Assembly (NCBI RefSeq): GCF_015645445.1
Contig: NZ_JADOGI010000077.1
Coordinates: 1-44,227 of the forward strand
Length of the DNA stretch: 44,227 nt
Direction: 5' to 3'
From: Nonomuraea cypriaca
GTDB lineage: Bacteria; Actinomycetota; Actinomycetes; Streptosporangiales; Streptosporangiaceae
Positions 1 through 10,432 of this stretch are shown in pieces; position 1 is the stretch's first letter; the number at the start of each line of letters is the position of its first letter. The translations under genes were made by a program, and so were the position numbers. The notes beneath the pieces were generated by a model. It was not told the DNA's origin and did not search any database. It saw only the letters and a program-made list of their open reading frames with translations.

Positions 1-69
1 GACATCAAGCCTATGGAGATCGCCCTCGACATGGCGCTTGACCACGTGAAGTCGTTCCTCACGGCGTGA
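1..69 (+). CDS. C-terminal end of an unidentified protein
   Basis: The window opens inside a reading frame whose last 22 residues end in MALDHVKSFLTA followed by TGA. I do not recognise the family. Its end is similar to a peptide tail encoded on the opposite strand just downstream (positions 59-141, ending LEVALDIALGYVRAH). The two tails converge and their stop codons lie about 8 bases apart, so they may be paralogous ends of the same unknown family. No start or domain can be seen because the gene continues to the left of the window. Confidence 0.5.
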   Translation, partial: DIKPMEIALDMALDHVKSFLTA

Positions 70-141
70 CGGCGTGTGCGCGGACGTAGCCGAGGGCTAT
101 GTCCAGGGCCACCTCCAACCGCCGCACCTGCATTGCCATGT
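59..141 (-). pseudogene. Short C-terminal fragment similar to the tail of the converging gene
   Basis: Read on the minus strand, this segment encodes a peptide with MAMQVRRLEVALDIALGYV and ends in TGA at 59-61. The pattern L/M-E-x-A-L-D-x-A-L-x-x-V matches the tail of the plus-strand gene that ends at 69. The frame is entered directly from a transposase scrap in a different frame, so no start codon of its own is visible. It is probably the truncated end of a second copy of that unknown family. The function is unknown. Confidence 0.35.
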
Positions 142-307
142 CCGCCGGGACTGGTGTGGCCGATGCCCGTTGTCATGGATCAGGTAACCGTGGAGCACGC
201 GGGCCAGATGGCGTTCATTGAGGATCAGGATCCGGTCCAGGTGTTCGCGGCGCAGGGTGCCCCATGACTCGCTCGCAGATGGCGTTCATCCGCGGCGTCC
301 GCGGCTT
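142..307 (-). pseudogene. Integrase-core (rve) transposase, central/C-terminal fragment
   Basis: Minus-strand translation gives PRTPRMNAICERVMG, then after one extra base GTLRREHLDRILILNERH, then GYLIHDNGHRPHQSRR. This is the typical end of the rve/integrase catalytic core of IS481/IS3-like DDE transposases: the conserved N-A-x-x-E-R, the R-R-E-x-L-D-R, and the N-x-x-R-P-H-Q tail before the C-terminus. The N-terminal half and the first catalytic acidic residues are absent, and a single-base insertion near 270 breaks the frame, so it cannot be active. Two further fragments of what looks like the same family lie at 20162-20233 and 21077-21241. Confidence 0.7.
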
Positions 308-332
308 TCTTACCTGTCGTCGCCCACCGGGA

Positions 333-1262
333 TCAGCTTCCGGCGGCCGGGCGCCCGAACTCGTAGGGGGCGAGGATGCCGGCCACGGTCTGGTTGCGGG
401 GTGTGGGGACGCCCAGGTCATGGCCGAGATCGGCGACGCCGCCGCTGAGCCAGGGGAGTTCCAGCCGGTTTCCTTGCTCCAGGTCGTTGTGCATGGAGGA
501 CGTCATCGTGGGTGGCAGCGTGTCGCAGAACGCGAGCCGGTCCTCGGCGAAGTCCGGCTCAAGTTTCACACCGGCTGCCCGGCCCACGTTCACGGCTTCG
601 GCCATCACGTCGTGCAGCAATACCCGCGACCGCCGGTGGCCGCGGATGACACCGATCGGCTGCCGCACGGTGGACGTGGTCGCGGAGAGGCCCACGAGGA
701 AGACGAATTTCTCCCAGATCACCCGTTCGATGTCAGAGCTGGCCTCCGTCTCGATCCCGGAGGCGAGGCAAGCGTCCAGAAAGCCCGCGACGAGGTCGTC
801 GTCTCCGCCGTAAGGGCCGAACACGATCTTCTGCAGCGTGTTGTTGTGCACGACAACACCGGGCTCCTGGATGAAGGACGAGATATAGCAGGAGCCTCCC
901 CACACGGACTCCGGTGGCAGGTGGCCACGCAGAATCCCGTCCTTGTGGACGCCATTCTGCAAAGAGACCACCCGGGTCCCGGCGTGCACGACGTCGCGCA
1001 ACTGGGCGGCGACGTCCTCGGTGTCCCACAGCTTCACCGCCACCACTACCACGTCGGCTGGCCCCACATCCGCGATGGCCGCCACCGCCGACGCGGCAGG
1101 GACGTGCAGGTCCCCGAGCGCGCTGCGCACCCGCAGGCCATGGTCCCGAATGGCCGCCAGATGTCGTCCCCGCGCGACGAAGGTGACGTCGTGGCCGCCG
1201 GCGGCCAGCCGGGCCCCGAAGTAGCCCCCAACGCCCCCGGCTCCTATCACTGCGATACGCAT
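333..1262 (-). CDS. 2-dehydropantoate 2-reductase (ketopantoate reductase family)
   Basis: The 309-residue protein starts MRIAVIGAGGVGGYFGARLA, a Rossmann fold with GxGxxG at the very N-terminus. In this family it binds NADPH and reduces 2-dehydropantoate to pantoate for coenzyme A synthesis. The central N-G-V segment (SLQNGV), the catalytic-region lysine in the WEKF segment and the C-terminal helical domain with S-S-M-x-x-D (near residue 260) fit ApbA/PanE proteins, as does the length of about 300. The ATG at 1262 is chosen over longer starts because the fold begins there. It stands alone between decayed genes. Paralogues with unknown substrates are common, so the symbol panE is not assigned. 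Confidence 0.85.
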   Translation of the reverse strand: MRIAVIGAGGVGGYFGARLAAGGHDVTFVARGRHLAAIRDHGLRVRSALGDLHVPAASAVAAIADVGPADVVVVAVKLWDTEDVAAQLRDVVHAGTRVVSLQNGVHKDGILRGHLPPESVWGGSCYISSFIQEPGVVVHNNTLQKIVFGPYGGDDDLVAGFLDACLASGIETEASSDIERVIWEKFVFLVGLSATTSTVRQPIGVIRGHRRSRVLLHDVMAEAVNVGRAAGVKLEPDFAEDRLAFCDTLPPTMTSSMHNDLEQGNRLELPWLSGGVADLGHDLGVPTPRNQTVAGILAPYEFGRPAAGS

Positions 1263-1562
1263 GGCAATCCTTTGCTGATCAGACGGGAGGCCCCCGCATC
1301 CGCGCGATGGCCATCGTCTGCAGAGTAAGAGACACGGGGCGATGAGGCCCCCGCGAGGGCCATCATCACACGAAACAGTCGTTCGAGAAGGTCGTCCGGC
1401 AGCACGTCGGCACGGTGCTGCGCATCGTGGCACGGACACCGGGCACCGCCTGAAAGGCGATGTGTCTCAGGCGGCGCCAAGACTCTGCAACCGCTACGCA
1501 CAGCCATTGAGCGCAGAGACCACCCATGTATTCGCAATATTCGTACCCAGGCCGACCGCTTG

Positions 1563-1842
1563 GGGTATTTCTGTAGATAGTCCTGATGCTCCGGTTCGGA
1601 AGTCGCCCGCCGCGGTCACCTCGGTGACGACCTTGCCCGGCCACCAGGCCGGAAGCGTCCACGTCGGCGATAGTGTCTTCGGCGATCTTTCGCTGCTCAT
1701 CGGAGGTGTAGGAGATCGCGGATCGGTAGCTGGCGCCGATGTCATTGCCCTGGCGGTTCTTCGCGCTGGGGTCGTGGATCTGGAAGAAGAACTCGAGCAG
1801 AGTGCGCAAAGTAATCTGCTCGGGGTCGTAGATGACTTCGGG
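1563..1842 (-). pseudogene. Decayed peptide methionine sulfoxide reductase A
   Basis: Minus-strand translation matches MsrA in three successive frames. The first covers YDPEQ..LLEFFFQIHDPSAKNRQGNDIG through ADVDASGL, the second WPGKVVTEVTAAGDF, and the third EPEHQDYLQKYP. The catalytic GCFWG segment and the rest of the N-terminus are missing, so the fragment cannot work. An intact msrA at 13488-13994 shares most of these words, including NRQGNDIG and EDTIADVDASGL, which makes this a dead second copy. A palindrome resembling those at 33 kb lies just upstream of the break. Confidence 0.9.
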
Positions 1843-1865
1843 GGGGCGCCCTGTATCGGGAGAAC

Positions 1866-1882
1866 TGGACTCTATAGTTCCA
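1866..1882. promoter_or_regulatory. Operator-like palindrome, copy 1 of TGGACTNTATAGTCCA type
   Basis: The sequence TGGACTCTATAGTTCCA is an imperfect inverted repeat with a TATAGT core that could also serve as a -10 element. Three similar sites occur in the window, at 2204-2217, 33021-33036 and 33828-33843. It lies immediately upstream of the msrA fragment, so its original partner gene may have been lost. Binding by a regulator is an inference from symmetry and recurrence. Confidence 0.4.
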
Positions 1883-2466
1883 AAAACCAAGCCGGGCCTA
1901 TGCTATCCCGACTCCTTCGGGCCATCCTGGCCACACGGGGCCGTCGGGTCACGACGGGTCCACCATCTGACCTAGTGCTCCATGCCGACAGCGGCCGGAT
2001 TCACCCAGGTGGGGTTGGGTGCCGCGTCCGAGCCTGAAGAGCGGGCCACGGCGGTATCACGACTGGGAAGGGAAGAGCAGGTTCGACAGAGTAGACCGCG
2101 AGGCGTGCTGGAGACGGCGTCATTTCGCGGACACGGTGACCGGTCCGGCCCGGTGTCACGGGCTGGTCGAATCGACGGTCGAGGATTTTGCAGGGTTACT
2201 ACGGGACCATATAGTCCTGTATTGGGACCAAGACTCCGCCCACGACACACCATCCATTGGGCCGCCGCCATCAAAGGAGCGGGCACTGTCATGAGCGGCG
2301 ACGCGGACACGACGACTGCGACGGCGGCTTCACGACCGATTCGCGAAGTCCTGGCGGGAACTGCTCGGCACCGTGGCCGAGCAGCTGGTGAAGGGACATG
2401 ACTGACCTGATATCGCAGGGCGCCGGCCGTGCGCCGGCTCGACGGCTTGTGACCTACGGAGGTGGC
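1883..2466. other. Gap with operator-like site and a truncated reading frame
   Basis: No complete gene is seen. At 2204-2217 there is the palindrome GGACCATATAGTCC. It is followed by a good ribosome-binding site (AAAGGAG near 2273) and an ATG at 2291 that opens a 36-codon frame, MSGDADTTTATAASRP, closed at 2401. A neighbouring frame ends with HDRFAKSWRELLGTVAEQ and stops at 2404, and it reads like the C-terminus of a real protein of unknown family. The simplest reading is an ancestral gene with its promoter, start and tail preserved and the middle deleted. Confidence 0.35.
2204..2217. promoter_or_regulatory. Operator-like palindrome, copy 2
   Basis: GGACCATATAGTCC forms 4-base arms (GGAC and GTCC) around a CATATA core and closely resembles the other three sites of this kind in the window. 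It lies about 75 bases before a ribosome-binding site and start codon at 2291, a position compatible with control of that truncated frame. Confidence 0.4.
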
Positions 2467-3816
2467 ATGCCGCTCCTTCCATGCCCACGCTCGTGCTCCG
2501 TCCGGGCTCAGTGCACCCTCATCGCGGCGCTGTTCGCGATGAGCATCCTGGTGGTCCTCGGCGCGACGCTGGACCTGGCGATCCGCTCCCGGATCCAGTC
2601 CGACGCCTTCCGCCAGGCCGAGCAGGTGGCGAGCCAGTGGAGCCCGGTCGCCCGCGACGGCATGGTGCCACGACCGATACCCGCCAACCCGCCCGTCGAC
2701 CTCATCCAGGTCGTGGACGTCCATCACCGGGTCGTGAACTCCAGCCGGGAGGCCTCCGCGACCGTGCCGCTGAGCCGGCGCCGGCCCCCGCCCGACGCCC
2801 GTTTCCAGCCGTACCTCGAGTGCCCGCCGAACGACCGGTGCATCCTGCTGCACGCCATCCGCCTGACTCCGGCACCGGACGCGGGTGTCGTCTACGTCGG
2901 CATCCCGGAGCCGGACCTGCTGGCCGCCCATCAGCTCGAGTACGCCATCGCGGCCGGGATCGTCCTGGCCACCGGGATCGCGGCCTGGACCGCATGGATG
3001 CTGGTGGGGCGCGCGCTGCGTCCCGTCGAGGCGATCAGGGCCCAGATCTCCCAGATCACGGTGAGCGACCTCAGCCTGCGCGTCCCGAGACCGCGGGGCA
3101 ACGACGAGATCAGCCGGCTCGCCACCACCGCCAACCAGACCCTCAGCCGGCTTGAGGGCGCGGTGGAGCAGCTGCGCCAGTTCGCCTCCACGACCAGCCA
3201 CGAGCTGCGCACCCCGATCGCCGGACTGCGCACGCAACTGGAGGAGGCGCTGCTCTACCCGGACGACGTCGACGCCCAGGACGCGCTCCGGAGCGCGTTG
3301 ACCACCGCCGGCCGGCTGGAGGCGATCGTCGACGACCTGCTGCTGCTCGCCCGTCTCCGGGCCGCTGATCCGCTGCCCCCGGAGAAGATCGATCTCGGCG
3401 AGCTCGTCGCCGCCGAGGTGAGCGCGCAGTCCTCATCCGCGCCGATCAACGTCCACGCGCCCGCCGGGCTGGAGATCCGCGGCTCGCGCATGCAGCTGAT
3501 CCGCGTACTGGACAACCTCCTGGCCAACGCTCTGCGGCACGCCGAGTCCGCTGTGGAGGTCAGCGTCGAGCCGGCCGACGACGGGGTCGCGGTCACGGTG
3601 ACCGACGACGGGCCCGGCATCCCGCCGGCCCACCGCGAACGCGTCTTCGAACGGTTCGTCCGCCTCAACGACGGCCGCCGCCGCGACCCCGGCGGGAGCG
3701 GGCTCGGCCTGGCCATCTCACGCGACATCGCACACACCCACCACGGCACCCTCACAGTCGAGGACTCGCCACGTGGGGCCAGATTCGTGCTGTGGCTGCC
3801 GCTCATCAGCGGATGA
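2467..3816 (+). CDS. Two-component sensor histidine kinase
   Basis: The 449-residue membrane kinase has TM1 near residues 17-37 (LIAALFAMSILVVLGATLDL), an extracytoplasmic sensor segment of about 120 residues, and TM2 near 158-180 (IAAGIVLATGIAAWTAWML). A HAMP linker (LRPVEAIRAQI) follows, then the phospho-acceptor H-box SHELRTPIAG with His near residue 245. The ATPase has N-box NLLANALRH, G1 DDGPGIP and G2 GSGLGLAI. The ATG at 2467 is preceded by GGAGGT. No response regulator gene is adjacent, which is unusual because such kinases are normally paired; the partner may have been lost in the damaged region upstream. The signal is unknown. Confidence 0.93.
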   Translation: MPLLPCPRSCSVRAQCTLIAALFAMSILVVLGATLDLAIRSRIQSDAFRQAEQVASQWSPVARDGMVPRPIPANPPVDLIQVVDVHHRVVNSSREASATVPLSRRRPPPDARFQPYLECPPNDRCILLHAIRLTPAPDAGVVYVGIPEPDLLAAHQLEYAIAAGIVLATGIAAWTAWMLVGRALRPVEAIRAQISQITVSDLSLRVPRPRGNDEISRLATTANQTLSRLEGAVEQLRQFASTTSHELRTPIAGLRTQLEEALLYPDDVDAQDALRSALTTAGRLEAIVDDLLLLARLRAADPLPPEKIDLGELVAAEVSAQSSSAPINVHAPAGLEIRGSRMQLIRVLDNLLANALRHAESAVEVSVEPADDGVAVTVTDDGPGIPPAHRERVFERFVRLNDGRRRDPGGSGLGLAISRDIAHTHHGTLTVEDSPRGARFVLWLPLISG

Positions 3817-4017
3817 TTTCGTCGATGACTAGCAGCAGCCTTTGCGGGTCAGTTTGGACAGCGCTCAGGGCCGATGCAGTCGAGAAATGTCGGTGAGAAG
3901 TAGCAGCGCTGAAGCTGTAGATCTGCCGGGGCCTGGCCCCGAACGCCGAGCCACACCTCATGCGCCCGGTATCCGCGCCGGCGGACCGGACCTGTTACCT
4001 TCTCCCGTCGGCACTCG

Positions 4018-5415
4018 TCATAGGGGCGACGGCCGACTGGGAGGAGCTGTCAGCGGCGGCTCACTGACTGTTTGGCCTCCTGACTGTTCGGCCCGGACGC
4101 CCCTCGGCGTCCGGGCTGCGGTCAGCCACAGGCCGGTGAATACGGCGCAGGCCAGCGTCACGGCCCCCGCCGTGAGGAAGGCGCTGTTGAGGCCGGATTC
4201 GAAGGAGGCGCCGCCGGACTCCCGCGTGTGGACGATCGCCCCGAGCACCGCCACGCCGAGCACCGCGCCGATCTGCCGGGTGGTGCTGCTGACGCCCGAG
4301 GCGAGGCCGCCCTCCTGCGGGCTGACCGCCTGGATTGCGGCCCCGGTCAGCGGCGACATGGTGAGAGCGAACCCGATGCCGACGACCCCCAGCCGCCACC
4401 ACACGTTCCCGTAGCCGGTATCGGCGTGGACGAAGCCCAGCGCCAGCAGCCCCAGCCCGGCCAGCGCCAGGCCGATGCTGACGACGACGCGGAAGCCGTA
4501 CCTGGCCGCGCACCGGCCCGCGTACGGGCTGACGATCACCATGGCCAGCGAGACGGGCAGGGTCCGCAGCCCGGCGACCAGGATCGAAGTGCCCTGGACG
4601 TAGACGAAGAACTGGGAGAAGAAGAACGACGACCCCATCAGCGCGAACCCGACCACGACCATCGCCGTGTTGGACACCGTGAACAGCCGCTGACGGAGCA
4701 GCCGGAGCGGCAGCATCGGCGTCGACACACGACCCTCGACCACGACGAACGCGGCCAGGAGCACCAGTCCGGCGGCGAAGCTGCCCAGGATCACCGGCGA
4801 GGTCCAGCCTCGGGAACCGCCCTCGATCAGGCCGTAGGTCACAGCGCCCACGCCCGCGACGGACAGGACCGTGCCGGGGACGTCGATCGGCGGCGCGCTC
4901 GGGTTGCGGGACTCCCCCAGCACGCGCAGCCCGGCCAGCAGCAGGACCGCCCCGATGGGCACGTTGACCAGGAAGATGGCGGGCCAGCCGAAGGACTCCG
5001 CCAGGATCCCGCCCGCCAGCGGTCCGGCGGCCAGGCCGATGCCGCTGAACCCGGCCCACAACCCGATCGCTCTGACGCGCTCCCTCGGGGCGGGATACGC
5101 GGCGGCGAGCAGCGCTAGTGAGGCGGGGCTCAGCGCCGCGGCCCCGACGCCCTGCAGCACCCGCCCGGCGATCAGCCAGCCGATCGAGGGCGCGAGCGCA
5201 CACACCACCGACGCGGCCGTGAACACCACCACCCCGGCCAGGAACACCCGCCTGCGGCCGAACCGGTCGGCGAAGACGCCGCCCGACAGCAGCAGCATGG
5301 CCACCAGCAGCACATAGGCGTCGACGATCCACTGCAGGCCGGTCAGCCCGGTGTGGAGCCGCTGCTGCATGTCGGGCAGGGCAGCGCCGACGATCGTGTT
5401 GTCGAGCAGCACCAT
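4018..5415 (-). CDS. MFS drug exporter (DHA2/EmrB-QacA type), N-terminus damaged
   Basis: The 465-residue protein has about 13-14 hydrophobic segments and classic motifs: LDNTIVGAALPDMQ at the end of TM1, DRFGRRRVF in loop 2-3, and a motif-C-like GIGLAAGPLAGG. DHA2 proteins are proton-driven exporters of drugs or self-made antibiotics. The start is odd. In the family about 15-20 hydrophobic residues precede LDNT, but here only MVL does; the frame upstream reads FARSVAGLQF and soon hits a stop. TM1 therefore seems to have lost its first half, right where a GH15 scrap begins. The protein may be non-functional or start at a rare codon. Confidence 0.8.
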   Translation of the reverse strand: MVLLDNTIVGAALPDMQQRLHTGLTGLQWIVDAYVLLVAMLLLSGGVFADRFGRRRVFLAGVVVFTAASVVCALAPSIGWLIAGRVLQGVGAAALSPASLALLAAAYPAPRERVRAIGLWAGFSGIGLAAGPLAGGILAESFGWPAIFLVNVPIGAVLLLAGLRVLGESRNPSAPPIDVPGTVLSVAGVGAVTYGLIEGGSRGWTSPVILGSFAAGLVLLAAFVVVEGRVSTPMLPLRLLRQRLFTVSNTAMVVVGFALMGSSFFFSQFFVYVQGTSILVAGLRTLPVSLAMVIVSPYAGRCAARYGFRVVVSIGLALAGLGLLALGFVHADTGYGNVWWRLGVVGIGFALTMSPLTGAAIQAVSPQEGGLASGVSSTTRQIGAVLGVAVLGAIVHTRESGGASFESGLNSAFLTAGAVTLACAVFTGLWLTAARTPRGVRAEQSGGQTVSEPPLTAPPSRPSPL

Positions 5416-5550
5416 GAACTGAAGCCCAGCGACTGATCGCGCAAACTCCAGGCCCTCGGCTTCTCGGGGTCTTTGCGGGTGGTGAAGTAGTCACAGCCCG
5501 CCCACCGAACCCTGACCGACGATCAACGGCCAGGGCCCGCTGCCGCCTGC

Positions 5551-5699
5551 CTGGCTGAGGTTGATTCACGTGTCAGTCGGGCCGTGGCAGCGATCAACGA
5601 CGTGGGCCTGCTGTCCGAGGAGGTCGACGTGCCAGTGGCGAGGTGATCGGTAACTTCCCGCAGGCGTTCAGCCATATCGGCCTGATCAACGCCGCCTGA
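5551..5699 (+). pseudogene. GH15 glycoside hydrolase, C-terminal scrap
   Basis: The plus strand reads AAINDVGLLSEEVD, then after a frameshift GNFPQAFSHIGLINAA and a stop. This is the signature end of GH15 glucoamylase/trehalase-like enzymes and is almost identical in words to the end of the intact GH15 gene at 15327-17210 (NDVGLLSEEVDPGSG, GNFPQAFSHIGLINAAW). Only about 50 residues remain. It abuts the damaged start of the MFS exporter and the end of the HAD gene, so it probably marks a deletion that removed both the rest of this enzyme and the first part of the exporter gene. Confidence 0.85.
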
Positions 5700-5799
5700 G
5701 CCATCTCCCAGGCCCAGCAGCGCGCCGCCCGGCCAGGCCCGGCAGCACCGGCTTGTCCCCTGCAGGCGTAGGGGCACAGGTGCTCTCCTGCCAGGATGC

Positions 5800-6495
5800 T
5801 CATTCCAGGGCCTCCTTGGGCAGGCCGTTTTCGAGAGACTCGATGACCCAGTCGGCCTTGGCCTCGGCGAGCTGGGCGGAGTTGAATTTGTGGCTGGCCA
5901 CCCCGACGCAGGCGACCCCGGCCGCGTGCGCGCCCGCCACGTCGTGAGGGGTGTCGCCGATGACCAGGCAGCGGTCCGGGCCCAGGTCCTCGCCGTAGAC
6001 CAGGGAGGCCCGGCGCAGCGCGGTGCGGGTTACCTCGGCGCGGTCGTTGGAGTCTGAGCCGTAGCCACCGAAGGAGAAGAACCGGTTCAGGTTGGCGCGG
6101 TGCAGCTTGATGTGCGCGGCGGGCTCCAGGTTGCCGGTGATCAGGCCGACCAGGTAGCCCTTGTCGACCAGCCCGGTCAGCAGGTCCTCGACGCCGGGCA
6201 GCACGCGGTAGTGTCCGGACTCCTCCACGGTTTGGCGCAGGTAGTGCAGGCGACGTTCCAGGAGCCTGGCGAACTCGTGCCGTTCGGGCTTGCGGCCCAG
6301 TACCGCTTCGAAGGTCTTACGGCCCACGTCAGGGTCGGTCATGCCGGTGTCGGTGAACTTGCCGATGTCGGCGGGGATGCCGTACAGCTTGTCGAAGGCC
6401 AGGCGCCACGACCGGGCACCCGCCCCGCCGGTGGTGATCAGGGTGCCGTCGATGTCGAACAGCAGGGCCAGGCGCCGCTGATAGGAGGCGCTCAT
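5800..6495 (-). CDS. HAD-superfamily phosphatase
   Basis: The 231-residue protein has HAD motif I LFDIDGTLI (nucleophile Asp in DxDGT, near residue 14), motif II LITGN near 118-122, and motif IV GDTPHDV near 180-186, with a helical cap between. It resembles phosphoglycolate/beta-phosphoglucomutase-like hydrolases, cytoplasmic enzymes that dephosphorylate small phospho-metabolites. Its ATG overlaps the gnd stop by four bases (ATGA), so the two are translationally coupled. The pentose-phosphate context suggests a sugar-phosphate or toxic by-product such as a phosphogluconate derivative, but the substrate cannot be read from sequence. Confidence 0.88.
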   Translation of the reverse strand: MSASYQRRLALLFDIDGTLITTGGAGARSWRLAFDKLYGIPADIGKFTDTGMTDPDVGRKTFEAVLGRKPERHEFARLLERRLHYLRQTVEESGHYRVLPGVEDLLTGLVDKGYLVGLITGNLEPAAHIKLHRANLNRFFSFGGYGSDSNDRAEVTRTALRRASLVYGEDLGPDRCLVIGDTPHDVAGAHAAGVACVGVASHKFNSAQLAEAKADWVIESLENGLPKEALE

Positions 6496-7511
6496 CCGGC
6501 CGGCCGTTCCGCGTGCCCGCCGAAGCCCTTGCGCATGGCCGACAGGACCTGGTTGGCGAAGTGGTCCAAATCCCTGGAGCCGAGCCGGGAGAACAACGCG
6601 GTGGCCAGGGTGGGCGCGGGCACCCCCTCCTCCACTGCGGCGACCGCCGTCCAGCGGCCCTCGCCGGAGTCCGAGACTCGGCCGGAGAACTCCTCCAGGG
6701 TCGGGGACCGCAGCAGGGCAGCGGCGGTGAGGTCCAGCAGCCAGGACCCGATCACGCTGCCGCGGCGCCACACCTCCGCTACTTCGGCGAGATCGATGTT
6801 GTAACGGTAGTACTCGGGCTGCGCAAGCGGGGCGGTCTCGGCGTCGGCCTGGCGGCTCGCGGTGCCGGCGTTGGCGTTCTTCAGGATGTTCAGGCCCTCG
6901 GCGTAGGCGGCCATGACCCCGTACTCGATCCCGTTGTGCACCATCTTCACGAAGTGCCCGGCACCGGCCGGCCCGCAGTGCAGGTAGCCGTGTTCTGACG
7001 GCGCGGGAGTCCCGTCCCGGCCGGAGGTGCGCGGCGCCACCTCCACGCCGGGGGCGATCGCCTCGAAGACCGGCCGGAGCCGGTCCACGATCTGGTCCGG
7101 GCCGCCGATCATCAGGCAGTAGCCGCGCTCCAGTCCCCACACCCCGCCGCTGGTGCCCACGTCGACGTAGTGGATGCCTGACCCCGAAAGGGCCTTGGAC
7201 CTGGCGATGTCGTCCTGGTAGTAGGAGTTGCCGCCGTCGATGACCACGTCATCGGGTTCCATGTGGCCCGCCAGGTCACGGACTGTCTTGCCGGTGATCT
7301 CGCCGGCCGGGACCATGACCCACACCGCCCGGGGCTTGTCCAGCCTGGTCACCAGGTCCTCCAGGGAGGACGCCCCGGTGGCCCCTTCCCTTTGCAGTTC
7401 CTTCACCGCATCCGGGTTGATGTCGAACACCACGCAGTCATGACCGGCGTGCATCAGCCGCCGGACAAGGTTGGCGCCCATCCGGCCCAACCCGACCATT
7501 CCGATCTGCAT
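6492..7511 (-). CDS. gnd: 6-phosphogluconate dehydrogenase, decarboxylating (short GndA type)
   Basis: The 339-residue protein opens MQIGMVGLGRMGANLVRRL (NADP-binding GxGxMG) and has VIDGGNSYYQDD, DVGTSGGVWGL and the catalytic-region H-F-V-K-M-V-H-N-G-I-E-Y. It is the short homologue of about 300-340 residues, not the 470-residue form. It oxidises and decarboxylates 6-phosphogluconate to ribulose 5-phosphate with production of NAD(P)H. A strong ribosome-binding site (AGAAGGAGA) precedes the ATG at 7511. It sits between a broken transaldolase and the HAD phosphatase in a minus-strand pentose-phosphate operon whose zwf partner is dead. Confidence 0.93.
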   Translation of the reverse strand: MQIGMVGLGRMGANLVRRLMHAGHDCVVFDINPDAVKELQREGATGASSLEDLVTRLDKPRAVWVMVPAGEITGKTVRDLAGHMEPDDVVIDGGNSYYQDDIARSKALSGSGIHYVDVGTSGGVWGLERGYCLMIGGPDQIVDRLRPVFEAIAPGVEVAPRTSGRDGTPAPSEHGYLHCGPAGAGHFVKMVHNGIEYGVMAAYAEGLNILKNANAGTASRQADAETAPLAQPEYYRYNIDLAEVAEVWRRGSVIGSWLLDLTAAALLRSPTLEEFSGRVSDSGEGRWTAVAAVEEGVPAPTLATALFSRLGSRDLDHFANQVLSAMRKGFGGHAERPAG

Positions 7512-7615
7512 CTCGTGTCTCCTTCTTGTTCTTGTGTCATCCCTGGTCTCGGAGCTGCCCTTGGCCCGCTCCGCGCGGGCCGACGATCAGCCGCACCCGG
7601 CGGTTGCGGAACAGG

Positions 7616-7760
7616 TCGAAGATCGTCGGGTTCGAGGTGAGCCCGGTCACCGAGTACTCGGCGATGTAGCGGTCCAGGGTGCCCTCGTCGAGCAGCGCCC
7701 GGGTGATGTTGTCCAGCCAGATGCTCTGCCCGCCTCGTGCAGAGCCTGGGTCGGTTTCAT
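7616..7760 (-). pseudogene. tal: Transaldolase, N-terminal remnant
   Basis: A well-placed ATG at 7760 with a GGAGAAAGGA site starts MKPTQALHEAG. One missing base then shifts the frame, and the next frame continues QSIWLDNITRALLDEGTLD and SVTGLTSNPTIFD, the hallmark N-terminus of transaldolase. After TIFD the similarity stops abruptly, and about 25 unrelated residues lead to a stop. The Schiff-base lysine and the whole barrel are gone. The position between tkt and gnd is the usual one in actinobacterial pentose-phosphate operons. Confidence 0.9.
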
Positions 7761-7799
7761 GGGTCTTCCTTTCTCCGCAGGACGACCGGGACGCGCCGG

Positions 7800-9884
<2,085 letters not shown>

Positions 9885-9891
9885 GAGTAGT

Positions 9892-10420
9892 TCACGCTCC
9901 TTTGACTGTGGCCGTGCGCGCGGCGGCGTCGCGTCCTACCGACCGCGTGGTATCGAAAATGGCCGAGCCGACGACGCCGATGGTTATCCCGGCGTCGACC
10001 GGAATAGCGATGGTCTGTTCGTGGATGCCCCCGTCGGTCTAGACGTCTGTACTGGTAAGCTCCGGCCGGCCGGCAGTCCCGCGGCCCGGCGCACCTTGTC
10101 CAGCGTCGAGAGATTCAGTTCCTGGTCGCCGAAGCTCCGATCGACGGTCATCATGAGAACCAGGGCGACCTCGGTGAGGATCTCTTCGACGGCTTCCGGT
10201 GAGGTAGCCGGGTTCAGGAACACCCCGGCGCCGAAGCCCACCGCTCGTATGTTCTCGATCGTCTGGTGCCGCTGGCCGGATGCCTCGGCGTACACCGTCG
10301 CTGGTCTCATACCCACCTCTAACCGCATGTACCAGGGGCGCCATTGCCGCCACCGTCCCCGGGCCGAACCTGAGGTTGGGCACGAAGCGACCGTCCATGA
10401 TGTCCACGTGAATCCGGTTC
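9892..10420 (-). pseudogene. rpe: Ribulose-phosphate 3-epimerase, multiply frameshifted
   Basis: Minus-strand pieces match the epimerase in order but in different frames. They are HVDIMDGRFVPNLRFGP (metal-ligand His/Asp region), GFGAGVFLNPATSPEAVEEIL, then VALVLMMTVDRSFGDQ, then TLDKVRR, and finally VDAGIT with GVVGSAIF before the stop at 9892-9894. The first 30 or so residues are missing, and the sequence upstream is zwf. At least two frameshifts and a TAG interrupt it, so no epimerase can be made. The stop codon lies just before the tkt start, keeping the operon layout. Confidence 0.88.
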
Positions 10421-10432
10421 GACACCCGTGCC

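Noticed and set aside
1972..3237. Long minus-strand open frame opposite the sensor kinase
   Set aside because: It lies antisense to a gene with complete kinase motifs, has Arg/Gly-rich composition and no recognisable motif, as expected in high-GC DNA.
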